A DNA stretch of 64,000 nucleotides from Lycium barbarum (taxonomy: Eukaryota; Streptophyta; Magnoliopsida; Solanales; Solanaceae): NCBI RefSeq assembly GCF_019175385.1, contig NC_083344.1, positions 64,480,782 to 64,544,781 of the forward strand, given 5' to 3'. The notes under the pieces are model-generated. The model saw nothing but the letters and a program-made list of their open reading frames with translations, made no database searches and had not been told where the DNA came from. Positions 11,572 through 24,673 of this stretch are shown here, in pieces. Position numbers and translations under genes: made by a program. How positions within the stretch are numbered: the stretch's first letter is position 1; every line of letters begins with the position of its first letter.

Positions 11572-14096
11572 CTTAATGAGGACTTAATGATATTTTGGAG
11601 AAGAGATATAACATCCCTTAGATTGTTAATGAGGTGTTAAAAAAGTGTTAAGAAGGTTCCATAAGGATTGGAGATCAAACGAGCCGACGAGAATGAATTC
11701 CAGAAAGTTGGGCAACATATGGTCCAACATATTGGCTGTATAAAACATACTGGCCGTATGTTCTGCCCAGAATGGGACCTTCACTGGACGAAACATATGG
11801 CCAGACATACGGCCAGTATAAAAGATATGGACCGTATGTTGGTCTGTATGTCCGAGTCGGGTCAAATTTTTAAGTTGATATAAGGGACCCCAACCTCATT
11901 TATTTCATTTCATTTCATTTGTCACTCCACACCTCAAGAACCCTCTAGAAAGCTCTCCACACTTCTTCCACAAGAACTCAAGAGAAATCCATGATCAACT
12001 TCACCAAATCAAGAGAATCAAGTGTAAGAAACTCATTAGGGTTAATCCATGTCAAGAAATTCCAATGGAAGTGAACTAGGGTTTTGGTGTAAGAGTAGTT
12101 TTTCCGCTCAAGGCTTATTCCTACACTATCTAAGGTAAGTTTTATGAACCTTTCATGTTGTTTAAGGTAATGAGAGGTTGAAAGACTTAGATTATGAAAG
12201 GAGATAGAAAATGGGTCACAAAGATGAGAATAATGAGATTTTGAGTAGTAGCTTGGAATGAGTCATAAATATTGATATGTTGTGATTGTAAGTATGCTAT
12301 AAGTGACATTGAGAACATGGGATAAATATTATATGTGAGAAAACACAATAATGAACTATGACCATAATTATGGAGGAATTGAAGTGAAATTGTGAGATGT
12401 GGATAATGTAGATGAATGATGATTGTTGCTTATAATATTGTGAATGTTGTTATGGATGTTTGGGATTTGATATGTAATATGAGGAAAGTTGTATAAACAA
12501 AGGAAATGTTGCCCAATTTTCTCTAGCATTAGTAAGCACGTTCATATAATCGATTAGCTAATGTTAATGCGAATTCTCTTGAAGGTAGAAACGTGAGCAT
12601 TGAAGGAGAACAATAAAGCGATGGAATTGTTAAACGAAAGAGGTATGTAAGGCTATTCCCTTCTTTCTAAGGCATGACTCCTATGGCATCAATCCTCCTA
12701 TCTTTCCATGGGTTTCTTACATATCGAAAATTATAAGTCTACGATTATAAAGAGCTTCTTACAAGATAAAGAGAAGAGATACGTTACGAGCATGACAATA
12801 CTGATGATGAATCTAAGGCTAGCAGTCCTAAAGCTTATGATGTGACATTCCTACGAAGCTAATGATCCTCATATGATTCCTATGATCATGACTTTCTTAC
12901 ATTCCGAAAACTATGAGTCAATGTTGATAAAGAGCTTCTTATGAGATAAAGATGAGAAATATGTCATGAATATGATAATAATAAAGATAAGTCTAAGCCT
13001 AAATATTCTAAAGCAAGATATGATGTCCATGAAGTTAATGATCCTATTTACGATCCCTTGATGTTGTTCATGGTGTACACTAACCTTAAAATGGTTGTCC
13101 TTTCAAAGTGAGATATGATAATTATGATCACTCTATAATGTAATCGGGGGTTCACGACCTTACGTCACCCCGACATAGCCATAGTTGCCATCAAGTTCTA
13201 ATGTATGTTTTAACGATAAATGTATGATGATGCTAAGTTTATGATAAGGCTACGATTAGCTTATGATAAGGTCCTGATATGTCTATGAGATGTATGATAA
13301 TGATAAGTTTATGATGAGCACATGATGGTATGATTCCACGGTGCCTAAATGGCTGGGCATGTCACCGCGAAGGCGGGCTGCATACGATTCCACTGTGCCT
13401 AAATGGCCGGGCATGTCACCGCTAAGGCGGGCTGCTTATGATTACACCGAGCCTAGATGGCCGGGCATGACACCACTAGTGGGCGGCGTGTGATGGTACC
13501 CGGGCGCGGGTTAACGATGATGATACATGTGAGATGATGATATAGGTGATATGTATAAAATGTATTTACTCTTAAAGGTTAAGGAGTTTATATCTTAATC
13601 TTATGTCTTATGATTTCTCTATTATGTTCATTTTTTTCATGCCTTACATACTCAGTACAATGTTCGTACTGACGTTTTTTTCTTTGGACGTTGTGTTCCT
13701 GCCCACAGGTAGACAGGGAGGTGATCCAGATTCGTAGGAGCTATCAGCAGACTTTATGAGCACTCCATTGTTCCGGAGGTGCCATTGATTAATCATTTTG
13801 TATATATATATATATGTTTTGAGCACGACGGGGTCCTGTCCCGTCCATATGTCTAGTACTCTAGTAGAGGCTCGTAAATACGTATGTGTGGGTAGTATGG
13901 TCTCATGATTTCCTTATTGTACATGTATTATTTTGATAGCGGAAGGGCTTATGTATATAAAGGTAAATATATTTCAAAGTGAGATTGGTTTTCCCTATGA
14001 TTATGAGCATGAGAATAAGTATGATAACTACCGATATGAGTGGTGTTCGGTAGTTAGTTCCAGGTACCCATCATGGCTCCTTGTCGGGTCGTGACA
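11572..14096 (+). repeat. Element B 3' LTR (5'-truncated)
   Basis: Homologous to the 5' LTR from about position 2043 onward, with scattered substitutions and small indels. Modules retained: palindrome cluster (about 11725-11845), AAGGTAAG (12132-12139), AGGTATGTAAGGCTA (12641-12655), stem-loop arms TCGGGG/CCCCGA (13144-13173), mini-hairpins (about 13335-13500) and a perfect TCAGTAC-7-GTACTGA dyad (13652-13672). Ends GTCGTGACA. The first ~217 bp of the LTR are absent. Confidence 0.82.
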
Positions 14097-14354
14097 CTTT
14101 GAGTATTTGGTAATGCCATTTGGGTTGTTAAACATCAACAATATTACAAGGCTTGATGAATGCTGTGTTTCAAGAATTTCTCAGGAAATATGTTTTGGTT
14201 TTCTTTAATGGTAGTTTGATGTATAACAAATCAATAGAGGAACATGTGGGACACCTCAGGCCTGTATTGTGGAGATGAAGAAACATCAACTGATGGCCAA
14301 AGAAAGCGAATGCTTTTTTGGAGTTCAAAGAATTGAATATTTGGGGCATTCTAT
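14097..14354 (+). pseudogene. Element A reverse transcriptase, palm/thumb piece
   Basis: Resumes the RT after element B with 'FEYLVMPFGL', the motif just before the catalytic box. Where Ty3/gypsy RTs have the second and third catalytic aspartates (Y/F-x-D-D), this copy reads 'VLVFFNGSLMYN', so both aspartates are gone. 'EEHVGHLRPVL' and 'RIEYLGHS' of the thumb follow, with frameshifts between. It is cut at 14350-14354 (TCTAT) by solo LTR E and continues at 15658. Confidence 0.85.
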
Positions 14355-15652
14355 TGTTGATAAGTTAGCATTTTTGCCAACTTATGCTACTTGTTTATGA
14401 TAAATTCTTGCCTCATTTGTGAGCTTACTGAACTAATAATGGTTTGAATGATGTAATTTTAGGTTTGGAGAGCTTTTGATGAGCATAAGGAGTGGAATAG
14501 CTTCAAATACTTGAGAAAATTGGACATGATGGCCAAAATTTGAAGAAAAGAGGCTAAAAGAGCAAAGGGAAAAATCTGAGTGTGCCACATAGCCATCCAC
14601 GCAAGCACCCACGTAGCCACCCATGCATTCTAGGAGAAGAAAAAATAGGTTTTGAAAGTACCCCAGCTGCTTACATGGCCATGCAGTTGAGCCACATACC
14701 TGGGCGAAAAGGGTCTTTTTGCCACATTTTTGGACAACTTTAAATAGATTTTTAGGGCACTTTCTTATATCATCTTGGTACCTTTGAGCTAAGTAGAGCC
14801 TCCATAGATACTTTTGGCAAGTTTTGAAGGATTTCACCATAGAGTATCAACTTTCTTCCTTAATTACTCTTTGATTATGTCTTTATTTTAATTTTATCTT
14901 GTATTTTCCATTTTTAGTATGAGTAGCTAAACTCCATAGCCAGGGTTGTAAACTCTTTTGGCGTTAATATGAATGGATGTTAGCTAATCTAGCTTATCAA
15001 TACTTGGTTTTTGATTATCTACTTGTTTGCATTCTTATTTGTAAATTTGGTGGTTGCAAACACTAGATTAAGCCCTACATATCCATTTCTTGCTTGTAAG
15101 AGTGGAAATTGGATTGGGTAATTAACAAGTAGCAAGGAATTGAGTATATTAAGGAATTATTATGCTTGATTAGTGAAATCGAACTAGGAATAGGGAGATT
15201 TCTACTTGAATTTTAACAATTGGGTCATATTGTGGTCTTTTGGGTTTGGAAAACTTATAAGATAAGCTTGCTATAATTGGAAAATTCTAGTGAGTGATTA
15301 GCAATTTAATCATAGTCATTAATCCTGTGTACTTAAGCAAGATTACTTATATTCATGAATTAGCTATGCCATATTGAGGTTACAACCCTGGTCACTCTTT
15401 TAATTGAAAACAAACAAAATATTTCTTGCATTCTAAGCGTTCGACAAAATTCTTAGCTTAGTATAATAGTCTAGTTTTAGAATTAATTGTTCAAATCAAC
15501 TCTCTTGTTTGAAGAATACTTTAGGAAATTCTAAATTCTCACGGAGTTTGACATCTTAGCACACGCATACGTGGGATCGACCCCAACCATTTGTTGGGTT
15601 TATTATTGCTACGACCGTACTATACTTTGAAGTGTAGGATTGGACGTTACCA
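14355..15652 (+). mobile_element. Element E: Tat/Ogre-like solo LTR
   Basis: 1298-bp insertion starting TGTTGATAAGTT and ending GACGTTACCA (TG...CA), flanked by TCTAT (14350-14354) and ACTAT (15653-15657), a 5-bp duplication with one mismatch. The 3' part has the 'GTGGGATCGACCCCAACC ... CTACGACCGTAC' block that I associate with LTR ends of plant Tat/Ogre elements. The RT frame of A continues exactly when E and one duplicate are removed. No internal region remains. Confidence 0.78.
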
Positions 15653-15657
15653 ACTAT

Positions 15658-16870
15658 CGGGGAGGGGGTTTCTACAGATCCTCAAAAGATATTAGCTGTT
15701 CAAAACTGGCCACTTCCTACTACACTCAAACAGTTGAAGGGATTTCTTAGATTGGAAAGCTATTATAAGAGTTTGTCCAGGGATATGGAATCACTAGCAA
15801 ACCTTTGACAGATCTTTTGAAGAAGAACGGTTTCAGATGGTCCTCTAATGCAACTGTTACTTTTGAACAATTGAAAGCTGCTATGGTTAAACCTCCTATT
15901 TTAGCACTTCCAAATGCTAACAAGAAATTCCTTGTTGAAACTGATGGCAATGATTATGGCATAGGTGTTGTGTTGATGCAACAAGGACACCCTATTTCTT
16001 TCATAAGCAAGACTTTATCATCTAGACATATGTTATGTCTGTATATGATAGAGAACTTCAAGCCATGGCTCATGCAGTTACTAAATGGTCACAATATCTA
16101 TTTGGTCAGAAGTTCATCATAAGAACTGATCAGAAGGCTCTAAAGTTCTTGATTGAACAGAAATTACACACAAATTTCCAACTGATGTGCTTAACCAAAC
16201 TGATGCCATTTGATTATACCATTGAGTATAATAAGAGAACTTAGAATAAAGTTGTTGATGCACTCTCAAGAGTGATAGGTTCATATTTACTTGCATTAGT
16301 TATTACTAATACTAGTTCAGAGTTGCTCCAGGCCATTAAGACTAGATGGACTTCAGATGTGGAACTAAAAAATATGATTGAACAATTGCTGTTTGATCTA
16401 ACTGTAATTTCCCAATTCACTTGGACCAACAATCAGTTAAGTAGAAAAGACAAGTTGGTAATTGGTAAGGATGATCAGTTGAGGCATACTAACATGACAT
16501 TATGGCATTTTACTGCTCATGGGGGTGATTCTGGGGTGGAAGCTACTTTGAAAAGATTCATGACATTGTTCTATTGGAAAGGCTTGAGAAATGATGTCAA
16601 AGATTTTGTCCAAAAGTGTTATATTTATCAAAATAGTAAGGCTGATTTAGCTGCATATCCTAGTCTACTGCAACCACTCAGAATTCCTAAAGTAGTATGG
16701 TCCCAAATCAGCATGGCTCTCATAGATGGGTTGCCTAACTCCCATGGTTATGAGGTCATCTTGGTTGTAGTTGATAGACTCAGCAAGTATGGTCACTTTC
16801 TTCCTTTCAAACATCCTTACACAGCTTAGTCAGTAGCTCAGCAATTCATGGATGTCATTGCTAAGTTATG
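15658..16870 (+). pseudogene. Element A RT end, RNase H and integrase N-half
   Basis: Starts with the RT C-terminal motif 'GVSTDPQKILAVQNWPLP' and 'LKQLKGFLRL'. RNase H follows: 'FLVETDGNDYGIGVVLMQQ' (first catalytic Asp), then a frame change to 'YDRELQAMAHAVTKWSQYL' and 'IRTDQKALKFL'. The integrase zinc-binding region has a histidine near 'LWHFTAHGG' and 'CYIYQNSKA', where the second cysteine of the HHCC finger is lost. The core begins 'QISMALIDGLP', with Ala where the first catalytic Asp is expected, and 'VVVDRLSKYGHFLPFKHP'. Several stops. Element C interrupts it at 16866-16870 (TTATG). Confidence 0.88.
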
Positions 16871-18268
16871 TGTTATATCTCGGAGATTCGGACTTTTGCA
16901 TTGTAGGTAGACCAACGTGAGTTTTAGGTGAACATGAAATCCTTATGAGATTAAGGAGAGTATTTTATGACTTTAACCACGTACCATACGATTTTGAAGT
17001 CATATGAATCAGTGAAACTAAGTTCGTCGCAGGAAGTGGAATGTAAATCATGTTTGGGAAGGTTTCTCAACAAGTGAGATATAATTTGATTATTAATGTC
17101 TTGAGGGGGAGCTATAAGGCCCCTTAGTTGGTTAATGAAGTGTTATGAGAGTTCCAACAAGGTTCCATAAGGATTGGGGGCTGAACGAATAGACGAGAAT
17201 AAGTTTTGAAAAGAAAATTGATCGTATAATTGGCTGACCCCCTCCGTAGAACAATTCCAGAAATGGGTGACCCTCTGGTGGGATTATACAGTCCATTTAT
17301 ACGGACCATTTATACGGCCTGTATAATTGGCCGTAGATCCGGGTCGGGCTAGATTTCTTTTTTGTTATATATGGCCACCCTTGTTCATTTATTTCATTTC
17401 CTAAATTTCCCCAAGTCTTGAAAGCTCTAGAACCTTCCTCCAAGCATACCCACACAAACCCAAGAGAGATCATAGATCAAATAGCAAGAATCAAGAGATT
17501 CAAGTGTTAGAAGACTCACTAGGGTTTGTTGAATTCAAGAATTCCTTAGGTGTTGAAGTTAGGGTTTCATTCAAGGTTGTAACTTGATCCAAAGCTCATT
17601 CCTATATGATAAAAGGTTAGTGTTCATGACTATCTTCGTATTATTGAGAATGTTTGGTTGTAATCGACTTGTTTGAGGAAAGAAAGTGAAAAAGGAAGTT
17701 CAAATGTGGATTTGACGATATTAGAAGTAGTAGATGAACTTGAGTCATAATTATTGGAGTACTTTGGGTATTATCTTGCTATGAATGGTAGTAATGATGA
17801 TGAGGAAGTGTGGTACGATTGTATATAGAGTTGTGTTGAAATTGTTGTTGTGTGTCAATTATGAAAAGGAGTTTTGGGCATGTAATGAAGTCTCTTAATT
17901 AAGAAATTGATAATAATGTCATTGTTGAGTCGGAGCTGTTTTATGATATAGTGAAAGTCGATAAAACAGAGGAAATACTGCCCAAATTTCGTTATTTCAT
18001 TAATTATGCTAGTTGGAACTTAAGTTGTGTCTTCTAGACCTAATCTTAGTGTAAGTCCTCTTGAATGTAGACTTTGCGAACTTGGAAGGAGAACGTCAAG
18101 TGATTGAGGAGATGTTAAGGTATGTTAAAGCTGACCTTTCTTTCATTTTTGGCATGATCTTATGATATGAACCAACAAGCGAGTAAACGAGCTTCCATAT
18201 TACTCTATTCTTAGAAGTACTAGGAGAACTTCAGTCATTGATATTCTTATACCCCGCTATGATTGTTC

Positions 18269-21200
18269 TGTCACGACCCAACCCCGTGGGCCGCGACCAG
18301 TGCCCTAGCTGGGCACCTATACGTACCCGATACCCAAATTAGCATATTATCAGAATAATAATATAATAATAACATTAGTGGATGCTACAGAATTTAGCCG
18401 AAGAGCAGACTTGGCACACAGAAGCCGATAAGGCTATCATAAAACAAAACATCCCAAACATATGTACAGAACCCACACAGATGTATCCACAGACCTCTAC
18501 AGAACATATCATAATCATAAGACGGGACAGGGCCCCGTCATACCCTGAACAAAGTACATATCCCGATAGCAGTAACAGACTGCACCAAAAGATGGGCTCT
18601 GTAGAAGAGAGCACCCCAAAATAGCAGAAATGGGATCCTAAACGTGTGGATCAGCAAACCTGTCGTCTGTACCTGCGCGGCATGAAAACGCAGCCCCCGA
18701 AGAAAGGGGGTCAGTACGAAATATGTACTGAATATGCAAAGCGGAATCACGGAAGTCAAATCATAATGGTTACAGAAAATGAGTTCAGAATCCAGAGTGT
18801 CAAATGCATATTTCCAAAACAGGCAGAATGCATACAGAAACATATGTCATATCATATCATATCCGGTCCCTGCCACGGGACTCGGCAGACAGAATGTGGC
18901 CACCCTCCCGACGCTGGTGCCACTATACAGAGAAATCAGAAAAAGGGGCGTGGCCCCGTATCATATAATGTCATATCAAAATGGCCATAACAGATCAGAT
19001 CAGAATAGGCGGACATGGCACATCATACTCCACAGACCCATGTACGCGTATACCTGCCCCCTCACATCGGGACGCGGCGAACAATGCAGAGAATTACGCT
19101 TGACAACATATCCTGGCCCGGGCTCAGTGTGGGAAACATTGGGACATCCACGAATGGAGTAGTGAGAGACTAATGCAATTTAAAAATATCATAAGTATTT
19201 TCAAAGACTCGATGAGGCGTAGCAAAGACAAACAAATCAAATGGAGTCGGACGGAATCATAATAAATGTATTCCAGATATCATAATAAATTACAGAAGTC
19301 TAACTTTCCCGAAGTCATTCCGGGTGTCAAAAAAATGTATAAGGTTTAATAGAATATTTAAAATAATATTCGTTAAGCGATTAGTAGGGTAATTAAAACA
19401 TTTCTTTCAAAAATCGCTTAAAAAGGAAGCTTTAGCATATTAGGGGTAATACCGTAAATAGTGGGCCCATCTCGGGACAAATAAGGCGGCGGGCTCAAAT
19501 TGTGCCCTCTAAGCATATAGTGTCACCTAAAGAGGTTATACAGACATTCTATGACTTTCTGAATAATTTAGAGCAAGTTTGCATAATTTCAGAAAAAGCG
19601 TATCAAAGAGGTTCAATTCTACTGAAGGAAAAACTGAAATTTTGTCTTGCGGATTCCGAGGGCCAAGAGGTCCTTTGAGGCCCGGATCCGACCCTAATAC
19701 ACTAAGGGCATGCCAAGGGAAGAATTGGGTTTGTTTTACATACCTTTCATGCTCCTTAAGCCTTTCCAATCTCACTTCCCGTTTCGTCGAAAAACTGCAA
19801 TTGGTCAAGTTTACCAATTGTGAATTATTAATGCCATTATTTCAACTTAAAGCATATTTGGCTACCGAAATTTTGGCAGCACTTCCCCTATACATATGAC
19901 ACCCCGAGAATTCAACTCGGCTATAAATCATCAACAACAACCCAAACGACAACAACAATATCAACAATGAACATTAAAAACACAAATATCCTTCAACTAG
20001 TCATTTTTCTCACAAGTTGACATAATCTTCAATTCAACCCAACTTTCAACTAAGATCATAATTTCGTATTCAACAACCATCATGATCATCACCATATAAA
20101 TCTAAAGACATCTCATACCATTTCCCTTAGGATATACACTTGATATACATGATATACACTTTTCCGCCAAAAGCATAACTTATGCAAAACATCAAATCTT
20201 TGGCATATAATTTCATAACAAGTTTCCAACTTCCAAATTCATCAATGAACATCATAATTCACAACCAAACACTTCATTTCCTTAATGTCGGAAAATCATA
20301 CTAAAACGACATAAGTGTTCACATTCCAATTCAACACAAACTTATATCATTCTAGCTTAATTCACATTACAAACATCACAATACCAACACTCCAACACAT
20401 TACACAACTTGATTCATATTTATTCCAAGACCATTACACCACACGGCCATATGCTCATTTTGCAACATCAACTAAATTCATCCAACTTTCAATTCCCATA
20501 TGCATTTCATTACAATCATGACTAGATTATAACATAAATTCAACACATAGAGGCTATATATGTAGTATATACCCACGGCCACACACTCACACACACACCC
20601 ACTTTGCAAACTTCTATTTCTTCATACAATCAACACATTTCCATAAACTACAACACAATCAAAACTTCATAACACCAATAAAAGGTAGAAATTCTTACCT
20701 TTTCTTCAAGTTTTCTTCACTTGGACTTGTGTTCAACTTGGAGATTCTAGAGCTCCCCACTCCAAACCAACTATACCAAGATGCAAGGAAACCTTGAATT
20801 AGTAGGAAATCAACAAGATTTGAATTTTTGGGACAAGATTTTTGAGGGCTATTTTTGCCCCTCAAACCCGAGAACCTCACTTTCTCTCCTCTACTATTTT
20901 TTTGCTCTTGCTTGCTTCTAATGGATACACATGAAGACTTTGTCTTCTTATATAAAGTTGTCACATGCCATGCACATGACATAATTAATTTGGGCTTGGG
21001 CCAAGGCCAACTATGGCCGGCCACCCTTGTCTCTTTGGGCTTCAATTTGTTTCACATTTTGCAAGCCCAATAAGGTGTGGATCGTATTTTGTAATTCCCG
21101 AAACTAATTTCCAAAATTCCAAAATTACCCTTAGCCTTGTCCCACGCTTTCATGATTCTATTCTTTCATGCATAACTCCTATGTTCAACAAAATATCAAA

Positions 21201-21272
21201 TTTGACATTATATCTCCAAAAATCCAATATTTCCAAGTTTTTTCCAAACGTGTGAAAACACGGGATATAACA
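18269..21272 (-). mobile_element. Element F: inverted solo LTR in C
   Basis: 3.0-kb LTR in reverse orientation: on + it begins TGTCACGACCC and ends CGGGATATAACA. Perfect TGTTC duplications at 18264-18268 and 21273-21277. Read on the minus strand it is a relative of solo LTR D (shared TGTTATATCCCG start and GGCCGGCCAT). Modules on the minus strand: AAGGTAAG (20694-20701) and the TCAGTAC dyad (18711-18731). Short open frames inside it have no recognisable product. Confidence 0.9.
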
Positions 21273-22135
21273 TGTTCCTTCTGTTCATGGGTCATTGATG
21301 ATGTTAGCTCAAAGGATGTTCCTCGGAGGTAGAACGACCTTATGTCACTCCGATATTTCTTTGTATCCAGTTTGTTCATGCATTGCATTCATTTATATCT
21401 ATGTGCATATTGACCTATGACCAGAAGACGTTATATACGCGTATATTATATGTATATGGGGTATGGGAAAAGGAATAGGAGTTATATACGCATTACCACC
21501 TGATCAGCTGGTGCACAGAGATGATCATATATGGATCGGGCTGCACGTTCCACAGCGATATCTATTATGATGATATATGGATCGGGTCGTACGTTCCTCG
21601 GCACTAACATATGATGTATGGATCGGGCCGTACGTCCCTTTGCACTAACAGCTATATTATGACCTATGCATATCATACAGCCTGCGAGGCACTTTTATGT
21701 TATACAGATGTTCCAGATGTTCAGTTACAAATGCATTCGGATATGGAGATTTAGCTTTCATGTTCAGATGTCTCTCATGATTCTGATGTACTTGATGTTC
21801 TTATGCCTTACATACTCAGTACATTGTCCGTACTGACTCCCCCATTGCTTGGGGGACTACGTTCATGCCTGCAGGTGCAGGTAGACAGGCAGGTGGTCCT
21901 GCTCAGTAGGACCTTTACTCAGCAGTAGTTGGTGCGCGCCATTTGATCCGGAGCTACAGTCTATTTTGGTACGCCATTCTTTGGAGATGTATATGCATAT
22001 GGGTAAGAAGGGGCCCTGTCCCGTCCTTTGTATAGTTTTCTATTCCATTAGAGGTCTGTAGACAATTGTATGTATTTGACAGATGATGTAACCTTATCGG
22101 CTCCTACTCTTTTGTGTATAGCATATGTAGCGGCC

Positions 22136-24281
22136 TGTCACGACCCGACTAGGGGGCCGCGACGAGCACCCGGTGTTAGCCCACCCGGGCACCCCTTAGC
22201 TTAATCTTATGCTCGCATCTAGGTGGACCACATAATTAGATATGCATTTCCTTTCATTCATCAAACTAGCCCCTTTGGGCGACATTACCGTTATATCGTA
22301 ATTGGCATCTAGGCCACATCAAATGTACATAGGCCAACGTGGCCGACAAAATGATATACAAAACATGGGCCGACAAGGCCAGACATATCTAAACGTATAC
22401 ACGTGACTACGAGCCTCTAAGAAGAGTATGACATAACACATGAGCGGGGCAGGACCCCGCTATGCCCATAATCATATATGCAAAAGAATAAGTATCCAAA
22501 AGCTCTGGCTCCGAGGGAATGGAGCTCTGCTATGCGATCTCAGAATAAGCAGCTATGGATCAAGTCTGTCTCCCTATGCACCTGCGAGCATGACGCAGCG
22601 TCCACAAACAAAAGGACGTCAGTACGAAGAATGTACTGAGTATGTAAAGCATGATCTACATCGATATATAAGCATAATGAACAACATATGAAATAACATA
22701 GGAGGGGAGACAATAATATCATCGTCATGGCACTTACTTGCCTTACATAGGGACTTTCCATTTCTCAAATGTGTTAGTATACATACGTCATCATCCGTAT
22801 CCCCTAATAGTGCTCGTACCATACTTGTGCTCGTATTCGTATACATGTCCTTATTCGTATTCATATACATAGTATTATCACATTCATATTCATGTTATAT
22901 ACATAGTCATTTCATATACATAGCATTTACATAACATACCCGACCTCGTAGGATCGGTGTTTCATACATACTTGGCCAACCAAGGCTCAAGGTTACTCAT
23001 ACCTGGCCCTACCGAGGCTTCAGGGTTATCCGTATCTTCTGCAGAGGTGTGCGCGCGTTTCATAATCGTACATACTCTATACATATTCATATACATATAT
23101 TCTACCCGGCGTTATAAGCTCGGGGTTTCATTATAGCCCTTCATAGTCATACATAAGTATAATAGCCCTTAGGCACCCTTAACATCATTATTAATATCAT
23201 TATCGTTACCATCATCATCATTATTGCTACTTGTATATCATAGGCTTACTCGTCATATGAGGTGCGTAGTACAATCGTCGTACATATCAAGGATCGTGAG
23301 CTTATGAGCTCGGAATATCAATCATTTGGAGACAACATGCTCATATAGAGGAATTAGGAATTTTGCCAAGAACCATGCCTTATGAAAAAAGGGTTAGCCT
23401 TACATACCTTTTCATCGGACTATTCTACACTTGCACGTCCCCTTCCAATGTTAGCGTTTCTACCTTCATTAATATCATAACAATGGCCATTAGTCATTCA
23501 CATTATCCACATTATCTAGATTTCTCACTTTGTTTCTAATTCACCCATGTTCAAGGTCATAACACCCAACTTCGTCCATTCGTCTAAAGTTTCTAGTTCA
23601 TGATCTTAATACCATTTATAACATGTTCATATCACAACACAACAACATTCATGATTCAATTCAAACTATTCCTCAAAATGTCACTATCCATCATTCATAA
23701 CCCATCTTACCATATTTTCTACAATCCATGTATTTTAATTCTCCAATACCTTAAACATCATGTAAATATCATGAATCTTACCTTAGAAGTTGTAGGAACA
23801 AGCTTTAGTTGATAATACCCCACTTTGAGCAAAACCCTAGTTTATCTCCATTTGGATTTCTTGACCTTGGATCACCCTTGATGGTTTCCTTACTCTTGAT
23901 TCACTTGTTTAATGTTGTTGATGACTTATAATCCTTGAAAACTTGTATAATGGATGTAGAGAGATGTTTTAGAGAGAAGGAGTGTAATGTAGAAATGAAA
24001 TAAAACAAGTCTTGGTCCCCTTATTTAATGACTTAAAAATTTGTGTTGAAGTGAACAGTGGTCGTAAACCATGGTTTACGACCCGTATTGCAGTTTATGG
24101 ACCGTCCCTCGTGGTCGTCTTTACCCTTTTCCAGAACCAGAAACTTTAGACTGCAACCATGGTGATTTACGACCATGGTTTATGGGCCGTAAATCACTTT
24201 ACTGTCCGTAAACCAGGTCGCATTTTACCATTTCCTCAACTGGCAGAAAGTTGAAGTTTTGCATGCCAGTTTACGACCTTT
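22136..24281 (-). mobile_element. Element H: inverted LTR in C, one end missing
   Basis: Begins TGTCACGACCCG on +, the reverse of an LTR 3' end. Minus-strand modules are AAGGTAAG (23777-23784), AGGTATGTAAGGCTA (23395-23409), the TCAGTAC dyad (22619-22639) and a cluster of TTTACGACC/GGTCGTAAA palindromes (about 24059-24281). The LTR 5' end, which should read TGTTACACC, is absent: the right junction runs straight into a GT repeat and then into C. No target duplication can be recovered. Classed as a truncated solo LTR related to L and J. Confidence 0.75.
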
Positions 24282-24320
<39 letters not shown>

Positions 24321-24333
24321 TTGTGTGTGTGTA
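24282..24333. repeat. (GT)n microsatellite at the H/C junction
   Basis: About 50 bp of GT with occasional TTG interruptions, exactly where the 5' end of inverted LTR H should be. It leads into C sequence (ATATATGTACAG). Confidence 0.92.
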
Positions 24334-24500
24334 TATATGTACAGTTTGTACAAAGTTCATGATGTCACCCTTTCATGAGTCAGTATATTTCAGAGTGAGT
24401 GATTTGTAGGCCCTTGTTATCCAGGTACAAGTATAGGGGTGTTTGGTCATTAGGGATCAGGCACTCGTCATGACTCACCGGCATAGGTCGTGACATTATG

Positions 24501-24673
24501 TGGCCTATGGATGTCATTGTTAGGTTACGTGCCCTGCCAAACTCTATAGACAGTGATAGAGATGCATGTTCTTAAGCACATTTTGGCAAGAATTATTTTC
24601 ATTACAAGGAGTACAGTTGAACATGTCCTCACCATATCATCCACAATCAGATGGTCAAACAGAGGTCTTGAAC
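24501..24673 (+). pseudogene. Element A integrase core, middle piece
   Basis: Carries the second and third parts of the DDE integrase core: a degenerate 'DSDRDACF' region, then '[31 protein letters not shown]', given here as consecutive short motifs: '[10 protein letters not shown]' and '[11 protein letters not shown]' with the catalytic Glu. A 29-bp tandem duplication (16848-16870 plus 24501-24506 versus 24507-24535) shifts the frame and straddles the C insertion. Cut at 24669-24673 (TGAAC) by solo LTR I. Confidence 0.85.

Larger units (their letters stand above)
1826..14096 (+). mobile_element. Element B: large LTR retrotransposon without coding capacity
   Basis: Two long direct repeats (1826-4615 and 11572-14096) flank about 7 kb of internal DNA in which I find no gag or pol motif. 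The left end begins TGTTACACC and the right end finishes GTCGTGACA, the TG...CA rule. Flanks are CTTTA (1821-1825) and CTTTG (14097-14101), a 5-bp target duplication with one change. A tRNA-iMet-type primer site follows the 5' LTR. Long LTRs with a non-coding interior fit a large retrotransposon derivative (LARD) moved by a coding relative. Solo LTR D (6842-9755) is inserted in the interior. Confidence 0.85.
16871..24495 (+). mobile_element. Element C: solo LTR split by two inverted LTRs
   Basis: Begins TGTTATATCTCGG and ends GGTCGTGACA, flanked by perfect TTATG duplications (16866-16870, 24496-24500). After removing F and H about 2.5 kb remain, the size of a single LTR such as L. Modules: palindrome cluster around 17219-17335 with TATACGGACC and TACGGCC, TATATATGG about 17368, AAGGTATGTTAAAGCTGA (about 18117-18134), stem-loop arms TCGGAG/CTCCGA (21323-21353) and the TCAGTAC dyad (21816-21836). 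No gag-pol, so it is a solo LTR. It sits inside the integrase of A. Confidence 0.85.
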
